Source of the DNA: JAAEPI01 sp965212145
Lineage (GTDB): Bacteria; Bacteroidota; Bacteroidia; Cytophagales; Cyclobacteriaceae
NCBI GenBank assembly: GCA_965212145.1
Contig: CBDBUY010000009.1
Coordinates: 930,001 to 994,000, forward strand
DNA length: 64,000 bases
Direction of reading: 5' to 3'
Position numbers and translations under genes: made by a program. Positions 51,388 through 58,651 of the stretch are shown in pieces. The notes under the pieces are model-generated. The model ran no database searches, was not told the DNA's origin, and worked only from the letters and a program-made list of their open reading frames with translations. How positions within the stretch are numbered: the first letter of the stretch is position 1; each line of letters begins with the position of its first letter.

Positions 51388-52371
51388 ATGAATTGGTGGC
51401 AAATTCTGCTTTTTCCCTTTGCAATTATATATGATCTCGTAACCAGAATCAGGAATCTGTTATACGATTCGGGTTTGTTTAAAATCCATCACTTTCGAAA
51501 AGTCAAAGTGATCTCAGTCGGTAACCTGTCGGTGGGTGGTACAGGAAAAACGCCCATGGTAGAGTACCTCATCAGGTGGGCTTTGAAAGGAAATAAAAAT
51601 GTGGTCACTCTAAGCAGAGGTTATGGCCGTAAAACGAAAGGGCTAGTCCTAGCGTCTTCGCAATCAACTTCTTCCGATTTGGGAGATGAATCTATGGGTT
51701 ACTATCGTCAGTTTGGAGAAGAGATTAAAGTAGTGGTTTGTGAGAATCGAGCTCTCGGTCTGGACTTTGTAGAAAACGAATTCCCAGAAACTGACCTGGT
51801 AATCTTGGACGATGCATTTCAGCATCGACGTGTTCACAGGGATTTCAATCTGCTATTGACCACTTACAGTAAACCATTCTGGAAAGATTTTGTGATTCCA
51901 TCAGGAAGACTCAGGGAGAGAAGAAAAGGATGGAAAAGAGCTGACTTCCTGATTATAACTAAATCTCTCAAAGACATTAAAATATCAGTTCCGGATCATG
52001 TCGATTTACCTCATGCGTTTACTGAGGTGAAGTACGGTCAACCAGTTATGATTTCTGGTGAGATCAAAGATGAAGTTGTTGCCGTATCTGGTTTGGCCGA
52101 CAATCAACCTTTTTTCAAACATCTGATCGAAAATTATCATGTGTCGAATCGGTTACCATACCCTGATCATCATGAATTTGAGGAACATGATATTCAGAAC
52201 CTAATTCAGGAGTCAAATGGAAAAACGTTGCTGTGCACTTCCAAGGATGCCGTCAAGCTCCAAGAGTGGCCTCAAATGCAGGAAGTCAACTGGGGGTTCG
52301 TGCCTATTGAAGTTTCCTTCTTAGATGGAGAAGATGATTTTCTTAAAAAACTAGAAGAGGTAATTGACTAA
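51388..52371 (+). CDS. lpxK: Tetraacyldisaccharide 4'-kinase
   Basis: A 327-residue LpxK, which phosphorylates the lipid A disaccharide precursor at the 4' position. It has an N-terminal membrane helix (about 4-20) and a P-loop GGTGKT (50-55) preceded by SVGNLSV; SRGYGR and ILDDAFQHRRVHRD follow. Presence of LpxK shows a lipid A-making outer membrane. The first gene of a plus-strand group; a gap of 25 bases and a promoter separate it from the porin gene. Confidence 0.95.
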   Translation: MNWWQILLFPFAIIYDLVTRIRNLLYDSGLFKIHHFRKVKVISVGNLSVGGTGKTPMVEYLIRWALKGNKNVVTLSRGYGRKTKGLVLASSQSTSSDLGDESMGYYRQFGEEIKVVVCENRALGLDFVENEFPETDLVILDDAFQHRRVHRDFNLLLTTYSKPFWKDFVIPSGRLRERRKGWKRADFLIITKSLKDIKISVPDHVDLPHAFTEVKYGQPVMISGEIKDEVVAVSGLADNQPFFKHLIENYHVSNRLPYPDHHEFEEHDIQNLIQESNGKTLLCTSKDAVKLQEWPQMQEVNWGFVPIEVSFLDGEDDFLKKLEEVID

Positions 52372-52384
52372 CCAACCGGCTCTT

Positions 52385-52392
52385 TACTTTTG
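52385..52392 (+). promoter_or_regulatory. TAnnTTTG promoter of the porin-miaE pair
   Basis: TACTTTTG, then TCGC and the GTG start at 52397 (four bases between). It lies 14 bases past the lpxK stop. Confidence 0.6.
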
Positions 52393-52396
52393 TCGC

Positions 52397-54244
52397 GTGA
52401 AAAAAGGGCTGCTGGTTTTCTTGGTATTGATCTCGGGATATGCGCAAGGGCAAATTGTTGATGATTCGACCAAGCAGGTCTACGGCCCGGCTACCGTACA
52501 AATCACCAATGAAACGCTCATCAAGAACAGTCGTGCGATTAGATATAGCAATCCGGACACCACGGTCTATCGGAAAGAGCAATACCCGCGATTTGATGCA
52601 TCACAGCGACGATTTCAGTCACTAGGATTTATCGGTTCACCGCTTTTTGATTTGGATCATGGGCTGGCAGAGCAGCCCGGTCGCACACTCGGGATCAATG
52701 GCTATGATTCGTATTTAAAGGACGTGGATGAAATTCTTTACTACGACACCAAGTCTCCTTTTATGGATGTTGGAGTGGTTCTGGGTGGAAAAAACCGCTC
52801 GAAAATTGACTTTTCTTACACTCGAAATGTCAACCCTCATTGGAATGTGGGTTTCGATATTAATCGGATTACCACGGACAAGCAGATAGGAGTGGAGAGT
52901 CAGGGTGATCGACAAACTGAGAGTTCGTCCTTTGACATCTATACGCATTACTACAATGAAGAAAAGCCATATGAGATCGCATTTAGTTTTTTGACATTAA
53001 ATCATCAAGTGGCCAACATTGGGGGTGTGGCTGTTCCAGACGACCCGACCACTCCGGACTTTTATTTATATCAGGATTCCGAAACACAACTCAAGGATGC
53101 CAATTCCGGAGATAAACGATCCCGACTTCACCTCTATCAGCAATACAAAATAGGCTCAGGTTTTCAGCTGTATCATCAAATTGATTACCTCACCCAAGAG
53201 TACAAATACTCGGATGAAAACGGTGGATCATCAGACACTTACAGTGATTTTTATCCAGAGTTTAATTTGGATGAGTCATCTACGAATGAAAGAACAGAGT
53301 ACTCTGTCTTGGAGAATGAGGCCGGTCTTAAGGGGGTGATCAAAGGAGCATTCTATCGATTCTATCTCAAACAGAGATCCCTCATTTATGACCCGAAATA
53401 CGATATTGAAACGAAACAGGGAGAGACATTCATTGGAACCTACTTACGATTTGACTGGAAAGAAAAATTCAGTGTGATTGGTACGGGGGAGCTTTCTAAC
53501 GAAGGAGCTTATCGGTTGGAAGGAGCACTCCAGAGTAACATATTTGAAGCATCGTATATTTCGCAGAGAGCACTCCCCAGCTTCCTGGTTCAGAGCTATT
53601 CAGGAAATCACCACGAGTGGACCAATGATTTTAAGCCTACTTTCTCTAACCAGATAAATGGGCAATTCAATTTGAAATGGAATGTATTCGAGCTTAGGCC
53701 GAGAGCTTCATTGACGACCCATTCGAACTACATTTATTTTGACCAAAATCAAGATGCCAGCCAGCTGGCGTCTACGGTGGTAATTAGTCAGATCGGAGGT
53801 CAGATGGCCATGAATTTCTTCAAAATGAGTGAGCAGGAATATTTTAGAATTGAGAATGACGCGGTGCTCCAAAACTCCTCAGGAGATGGTAGTGATGTCA
53901 TTCGTGCTCCTGACTTCCGGTACTCTGGACGTCTTTTTTGGAGAGGGAACTGGTTCCAAAATGCTGTGCCAGTTGAAATCGGAGTGGATATGTATTATCG
54001 GACAGCCTATTTTGGGAATGCGTACGATCCGGTTCTTGCCAGGTTCTTCTTGCAGGATGAGCTAGAATTGGAGGCTTATGCTGCGATGGACTTTTTCGTA
54101 AACATGAAAATCCGAAACCTTAGGGCGTTCATCAAATGGACTCATTTTAATCAGCAGTTAAACGACGGCTACATGACCAGTCCGTATTATCCCGGCCAAA
54201 AGACCGTTACTGATCTAGGAATTCAATGGTTATTTTTTGATTGA
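52397..54244 (+). CDS. Putative porin (Porin_10-like outer-membrane barrel)
   Basis: A 615-residue outer-membrane protein starting at GTG 52397, which puts the signal peptide (VKKGLLVFLVLISGYAQG) first. An earlier TTG would start inside lpxK. After a plug-like region with GFIGSPLFDLDHGLAEQPGRT it shows many alternating strands (FMDVGVVLGGKNRSKIDFSYT, WNVGFDINRITT). This matches the Bacteroidota 'putative porin' family. The stop overlaps miaE by four bases. The solute is not known. Confidence 0.8.
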   Translation: MKKGLLVFLVLISGYAQGQIVDDSTKQVYGPATVQITNETLIKNSRAIRYSNPDTTVYRKEQYPRFDASQRRFQSLGFIGSPLFDLDHGLAEQPGRTLGINGYDSYLKDVDEILYYDTKSPFMDVGVVLGGKNRSKIDFSYTRNVNPHWNVGFDINRITTDKQIGVESQGDRQTESSSFDIYTHYYNEEKPYEIAFSFLTLNHQVANIGGVAVPDDPTTPDFYLYQDSETQLKDANSGDKRSRLHLYQQYKIGSGFQLYHQIDYLTQEYKYSDENGGSSDTYSDFYPEFNLDESSTNERTEYSVLENEAGLKGVIKGAFYRFYLKQRSLIYDPKYDIETKQGETFIGTYLRFDWKEKFSVIGTGELSNEGAYRLEGALQSNIFEASYISQRALPSFLVQSYSGNHHEWTNDFKPTFSNQINGQFNLKWNVFELRPRASLTTHSNYIYFDQNQDASQLASTVVISQIGGQMAMNFFKMSEQEYFRIENDAVLQNSSGDGSDVIRAPDFRYSGRLFWRGNWFQNAVPVEIGVDMYYRTAYFGNAYDPVLARFFLQDELELEAYAAMDFFVNMKIRNLRAFIKWTHFNQQLNDGYMTSPYYPGQKTVTDLGIQWLFFD

Positions 54245-54843
54245 TGAATGCTGAAAAAACAATATTAGGCCTGAAGCTTCCCACCGACCCTCGGTGGGTG
54301 GATGTCGCGGAAAAACAAATTGGGGACATACTCGTCGACCATGCGTATTGCGAGCAGAAGGCTGCATCGTCTTGCATTTCGTTGATTGTCCAGTTTCCTG
54401 ACAAAGAGGAGTTGGTGGAGGTGCTCACGCCTGTCGTTGCGGAGGAATGGGAACATTTTGAACGTGTGATCAAACAATTGAAGAAGCGAGGTTTGGCCTT
54501 GGGGAAGCAACGAAAAGATCAATATGTGCTCGAGCTTCAAAAGGTTCTAAAGAAAGGTGGGAGCAGGGAAGATCAATTGGTAGAGAAGCTACTAATGAAT
54601 GCGCTGATCGAGGCAAGAAGTTGCGAGCGTTTCAAGATGCTCTGGAAGAACCTTCAGGATGAGGAATTGAAGCAGTTTTACTACGAATTAATGGTGTCCG
54701 AAGCGGGACATTATGTCAATTTCATTGAACTGGCGAAGAAATACAAGGCCGAGGACTATGTCCGTACACGTTGGAAAGAGCTGCTAGCAGCAGAAGCGGA
54801 GATCATTAAAAATTTGGAACCTAGAGGCGATCGGATGCATTAA
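54241..54843 (+). CDS. miaE: tRNA-(ms2io6A)37 hydroxylase
   Basis: A 200-residue di-iron hydroxylase that oxidises the isopentenyl group at A37 of some tRNAs. Ferritin-like helices carry Glu/His ligands: DHAYCEQKAASSC, EEWEHFERVIKQL, EARSCERFKMLWKN and SEAGHYVNFIELA. The overlap with the porin gene (ATGA) suggests co-translation without functional logic. Confidence 0.9.
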   Translation: MMNAEKTILGLKLPTDPRWVDVAEKQIGDILVDHAYCEQKAASSCISLIVQFPDKEELVEVLTPVVAEEWEHFERVIKQLKKRGLALGKQRKDQYVLELQKVLKKGGSREDQLVEKLLMNALIEARSCERFKMLWKNLQDEELKQFYYELMVSEAGHYVNFIELAKKYKAEDYVRTRWKELLAAEAEIIKNLEPRGDRMH

Positions 54844-54860
54844 TATACAGGCAAGGTCTC

Positions 54861-54868
54861 TAACTTTG
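54861..54868 (+). promoter_or_regulatory. TAnnTTTG promoter of the purF-like gene
   Basis: TAACTTTG, 17 bases before the ATG at 54886; a second weaker TACTTTGC follows at 54869. Confidence 0.55.
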
Positions 54869-54885
54869 TACTTTGCCAAGCACAT

Positions 54886-56769
54886 ATGAGCGACCCTATA
54901 AAACACGAGTGCGGCATAGCACTTCTTCGCTTAAGAAAACCCCTCCAGTATTTCGTAGATAAATACGGCCCAACCTTCGCGGCTAAGAAAATGTATCTGC
55001 TTATGCAGAAGCAGCATAATCGAGGACAAGATGGTGTGGGAGTGGCAAGTATTAAACTAGATCTGGCTCCTGGTTACAGATACATTAGTCGGTACCGAAC
55101 CATCGAAAACCAACCCTTGGAACGAATCTTCGGGAAGATCAATCGGAAGTATCAAAAAGCGAAACAAGTAGGAGGCGAGCATTACTTCAACGCCGAGTGG
55201 CTTAAAGAAAACAATGCATTTACGGGTGAGCTGTGGTTGGGACATCTTCGCTATGGGACTCACGGAAAGAACAGTATCGAGAACTGTCATCCATTCTTGA
55301 GACAAAACAACTGGCGGAGTAGAAATCTGGTCCTTGCCGGGAACTTCAACATGACCAACGTGGACGAGCTTTTCGATAAGCTCGTGGAGTTGGGGCAGCA
55401 CCCAAAAGAGAGGGTGGATACCGTGACGGTGATGGAGAAGATTGGGCATTTTTTGGATCTCGAGAATCAACGAATTTTTGATAAGTACCGAGGGAAGCTG
55501 ACAAACTTCGAAGTGACGGAGCAGATTGAAACCGAACTCGACCTTTGTAACGTGTTGGAGAAGTCCTGTAAAGATTTTGATGGGGGATATTCCATCGCCG
55601 GTCTGGTTGGTCATGGTGCTGCATTTGTTGCGAGAGATCCGGCTGGAATCAGACCAGCTCATTATTATGCAGACGATGAAGTGATCATCGTCACAAGTGA
55701 AAAGCAGGCGATTAAAACGGCCACCAATTGCAATTATTCAGACATCAGACGGATCAAACCGGGTCATGCACTGATCATAGAAAAAAACGGAGAGTTCAGG
55801 GAGGAGAAATTCATTGAGCCTGTAGAGCAAAAGTCTTGTTCGTTTGAGCGAATTTATTTCTCGCGAGGAACCGATCCATTTATCTACAACGAACGAAAAC
55901 AGCTTGGCCGTCAGCTGATTCCACAAGTCCTCAAGGCCATCAATTCAGACTTAAAACACACCGTTTTTTCTTACATACCCAATACGGCTGAAACCTCATT
56001 CTTAGGGATGCTGGGAGGGATAGAGGATTACCTGATCAACATGCGGAAGGAAATTCTGCTCGAAGGAAAAGTGGCCAACTTCACCCCAGAGGAAATTTTA
56101 GAGTTCCGTCCGAGGGTGGAGAAATTGGTCATCAAGGACGCGAAACTCAGGACGTTCATTACCAACGATAACGAGAGAGATGATTTAGTTTCCCATGTCT
56201 ATGATACGACCTATGAGGTGATCAAAAAGGGAGTCGACAATCTGGTGATCATTGATGATAGCATCGTCAGAGGTACGACCTTGGAAAAAAGCATACTCAC
56301 GCTGCTGGATAGGCTTGAGCCACGCAAAATTGTAATTGTTTCTTCTGCTCCTCAGATAAGATTCCCTGATTGCTACGGAATCGACATGAGTAAGATGAAC
56401 GATTTTCTCGCCTTTAGAGCTCTGTTGGAATTACTCAAGGAACATGGCAAGGAAGACCTTCTAGACAAGGTCTTTGATAAGTGCTTGGCTGCTGGGAATA
56501 AAATGGGACAACCCAATTATGTGAAGGAACTGTTTGATGAATTCTCTTACGACGAAGTGTCCAAGAAGATCACCGAGATTGTGAAACCAAAGGGCATGAA
56601 GGCCGAATTAGAGGTGGTTTATCAAACCGTCGATGGCCTGCACCGAGCATGTCCGAATCACAAGGGTGACTGGTATTTCACTGGAAATTATCCTACGCCA
56701 GGTGGTAATCGAGTGGTTAACCGAGCATTCGTCAACTTCATGAAAGGAGTGGAAGTTAGAGCGTACTAA
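54886..56769 (+). CDS. Amidophosphoribosyltransferase-like protein (large PurF paralogue)
   Basis: A 627-residue protein of PurF type. The N-terminal glutaminase Cys9 in KHECGIALLRL follows a short propeptide, and VARDPAGIRPAHYY is a glutaminase element. A PRPP loop NLVIIDDSIVRGTT lies at about 451-464, in the phosphoribosyltransferase domain. It is about 120 residues longer than classic PurF (about 505), with extra segments in both halves and a C-terminal extension. Bacteroidota often carry such a second copy; whether it makes phosphoribosylamine is an inference. I leave the symbol empty. Confidence 0.82.
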   Translation: MSDPIKHECGIALLRLRKPLQYFVDKYGPTFAAKKMYLLMQKQHNRGQDGVGVASIKLDLAPGYRYISRYRTIENQPLERIFGKINRKYQKAKQVGGEHYFNAEWLKENNAFTGELWLGHLRYGTHGKNSIENCHPFLRQNNWRSRNLVLAGNFNMTNVDELFDKLVELGQHPKERVDTVTVMEKIGHFLDLENQRIFDKYRGKLTNFEVTEQIETELDLCNVLEKSCKDFDGGYSIAGLVGHGAAFVARDPAGIRPAHYYADDEVIIVTSEKQAIKTATNCNYSDIRRIKPGHALIIEKNGEFREEKFIEPVEQKSCSFERIYFSRGTDPFIYNERKQLGRQLIPQVLKAINSDLKHTVFSYIPNTAETSFLGMLGGIEDYLINMRKEILLEGKVANFTPEEILEFRPRVEKLVIKDAKLRTFITNDNERDDLVSHVYDTTYEVIKKGVDNLVIIDDSIVRGTTLEKSILTLLDRLEPRKIVIVSSAPQIRFPDCYGIDMSKMNDFLAFRALLELLKEHGKEDLLDKVFDKCLAAGNKMGQPNYVKELFDEFSYDEVSKKITEIVKPKGMKAELEVVYQTVDGLHRACPNHKGDWYFTGNYPTPGGNRVVNRAFVNFMKGVEVRAY

Positions 56770-56772
56770 GCC

Positions 56773-57537
56773 ATGTGCTACGACGTTGCATACCTCACCA
56801 AGAAAGCCGATAAGTATGCCGAGCATTTAGGGAAAAAAGAGGATTGGGCGGATATTCTGAAAAGAGTTCCTCCAACTTATCATGCATCCGGTTTCGATGA
56901 ACCACAACTGCCAGCCATTACGCAGGAGCACAAAGGAATCATTGCTCTGGACTGGCCATTTGTACCTCCTTCATTTGCGCCATCAGCTCCGAATGGCCGA
57001 CCAATCAACACCCTCAACGCTCGTGATGATAAAATTTTCTCTGAGCGATCCTTGTATTTTGGTGCAGCCAACGAGAGAAGGTGTGTCGTGATGCTAGATG
57101 GCTTCTTTGATCATCACAAGAAAAATGGAGTGGCGTTCCCACATTATATTAAACTCGAAAATGACCAACCCATGATGGTCGCGGGATTATGGCAACCATT
57201 TCGGAATTCGGTGGTGGGAAGGGATTGTGTGACGCTTGTTACTACGCAAGCAAACAAAGAAATGGCGTGGATTCACAACGAGCCCGCCTATAGCCCTGAA
57301 TCCAGAATGATCTTCATTCTTCCAGACCGGGAATCGGCTGAAGCCTGGATTCATGGCACTCCTGAGGAAGCGAAAGAATTGATTCAGCCATTGTCCGACG
57401 GTGAGCTAGAATACTACCCTTGTCGTCCGATCAAATCCAACAAAAAACTCAAACGAGAGTATCTCGGAAACGTACCTGAGATCCAGGAAAAAGCCTATTA
57501 CCCTGAATTGGAGGAGAGCCAGGGATCGTTGTTTTAG
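56773..57537 (+). CDS. SRAP (HMCES/YedK-like) abasic-site shielding protein with altered active site
   Basis: A 254-residue SOS-response-associated peptidase family protein. It has the invariant Cys2 (MCYD), which crosslinks to abasic sites in single-stranded DNA. NARDD has Asn82, matching YedK Asn75; AWIHNEP has His168, matching His160. In the loop DGFFDHH the canonical Glu (Glu105 of YedK, DGFYEW) is Asp113. The usual HDRMP motif is broken up: after His168 about eight residues precede RM. Three bases separate it from the purF-like stop. DNA protection is inferred from the family. Confidence 0.85.
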   Translation: MCYDVAYLTKKADKYAEHLGKKEDWADILKRVPPTYHASGFDEPQLPAITQEHKGIIALDWPFVPPSFAPSAPNGRPINTLNARDDKIFSERSLYFGAANERRCVVMLDGFFDHHKKNGVAFPHYIKLENDQPMMVAGLWQPFRNSVVGRDCVTLVTTQANKEMAWIHNEPAYSPESRMIFILPDRESAEAWIHGTPEEAKELIQPLSDGELEYYPCRPIKSNKKLKREYLGNVPEIQEKAYYPELEESQGSLF

Positions 57538-57577
57538 CTATTTATCCACAATTCTTTCTAGCTAGGCGACAGCCCTG

Positions 57578-57585
57578 TACTTTTG
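57578..57585 (+). promoter_or_regulatory. TAnnTTTG promoter of holA
   Basis: TACTTTTG, then CGGC and the ATG at 57590 (four bases between). Confidence 0.65.
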
Positions 57586-57589
57586 CGGC

Positions 57590-58609
57590 ATGGCCGAATT
57601 CGCGCAAGTTGTCAAGGACATTAGACTGAGGAAGTTTGCCCCGGTTTACTTCCTCCAGGGCGAGGAAACGTTCTTCATTGACAACATCATGCAGCACATC
57701 GAGAAGCTGGCCATAGACGACTCTCAGAAGGATTTCAATCAGTACATTTTGTATGGAAAAGAGACCTCTTTTGAGCAAGTAATTTCGACCGCTAGGAAGT
57801 TCCCCATGATGGGTGAGCGCCAGGTCATTCTGGTGAAAGAGGCACAGGAAATGAAAGGCTGGACCAAGGAGCAGGATCAGAACCTATTGCTTAATTACCT
57901 CGAAAACCCCATGCCAAGCACAGTGCTCGCTTTTGCTTATAAATACAAAACGCTGGACAAGCGAACTAAGCTTGGGAAGTCTATTGACAAACTCTCAGTT
58001 TCGGTACTGAGTAAAAGCATTTACGATGATCAACTTCCAGGTTGGATTCATGGATATGTGAAGGCCGTGGATGCGAGCATTTCGGATGAAGCCTGCATGT
58101 TGCTCTCAGAAAATATCGGCAACAATCTGCAGCGACTGGCCAATGAGATCGAAAAGCTTCTTCTGAATGTTAAGGAAGGAAAGTCTATCGACAAAGATCT
58201 GGTGCATACCTATGTTGGCATCAGCAAGGAGTTCAACACCTTCGAGCTGCAAAAGGCCATTGGCTTTAAGGATCATGCAAAGGCCATGAAAATCGTCAGG
58301 TACTTTGCGGAGAATCCGAAAAATAATCCATTGGTGCTGGTTCTTTTCGGGCTCTATTCGTATTTCTCAAAACTGCTGACACTGCATCAAACGAGTATTT
58401 CTGATAAATATGAATTAGCCAGAACCTTAGGTGTGGGTCCACGTTTTGTACCCGAGTATCAGCGGGCTTCTGGAAACTATAGCCTACCGATTGTTGTCCG
58501 AAATCTGGATTATGTCTATCAGGCGGATTTGGCGAGTAAAGGAATCGATAGCATTGGGAAAAAAGAGAAAGAAGTTTTGACTGAACTCATCTATAAGTTG
58601 ATGAATTGA
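57590..58609 (+). CDS. holA: DNA polymerase III, delta subunit
   Basis: A 339-residue clamp-loader delta subunit. The opening FAPVYFLQGEETFFIDNIMQHI and KFPMMGERQVILVKEAQEM are typical of the AAA-like domain; a helical lid and C-terminal collar domain follow (GVGPRFVPEYQRASGNYSL). Delta opens the beta clamp for loading. The promoter lies four bases from the start. Confidence 0.92.
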   Translation: MAEFAQVVKDIRLRKFAPVYFLQGEETFFIDNIMQHIEKLAIDDSQKDFNQYILYGKETSFEQVISTARKFPMMGERQVILVKEAQEMKGWTKEQDQNLLLNYLENPMPSTVLAFAYKYKTLDKRTKLGKSIDKLSVSVLSKSIYDDQLPGWIHGYVKAVDASISDEACMLLSENIGNNLQRLANEIEKLLLNVKEGKSIDKDLVHTYVGISKEFNTFELQKAIGFKDHAKAMKIVRYFAENPKNNPLVLVLFGLYSYFSKLLTLHQTSISDKYELARTLGVGPRFVPEYQRASGNYSLPIVVRNLDYVYQADLASKGIDSIGKKEKEVLTELIYKLMN

Positions 58610-58651
58610 TACCATTTTTCAATTGTTTACGTTCAACCATCAAATCAAAAA

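Noticed and set aside
55057..55662. 201-codon open frame on the minus strand
   Set aside because: Shadow of the purF-like gene, which has clear glutaminase motifs in the other strand.
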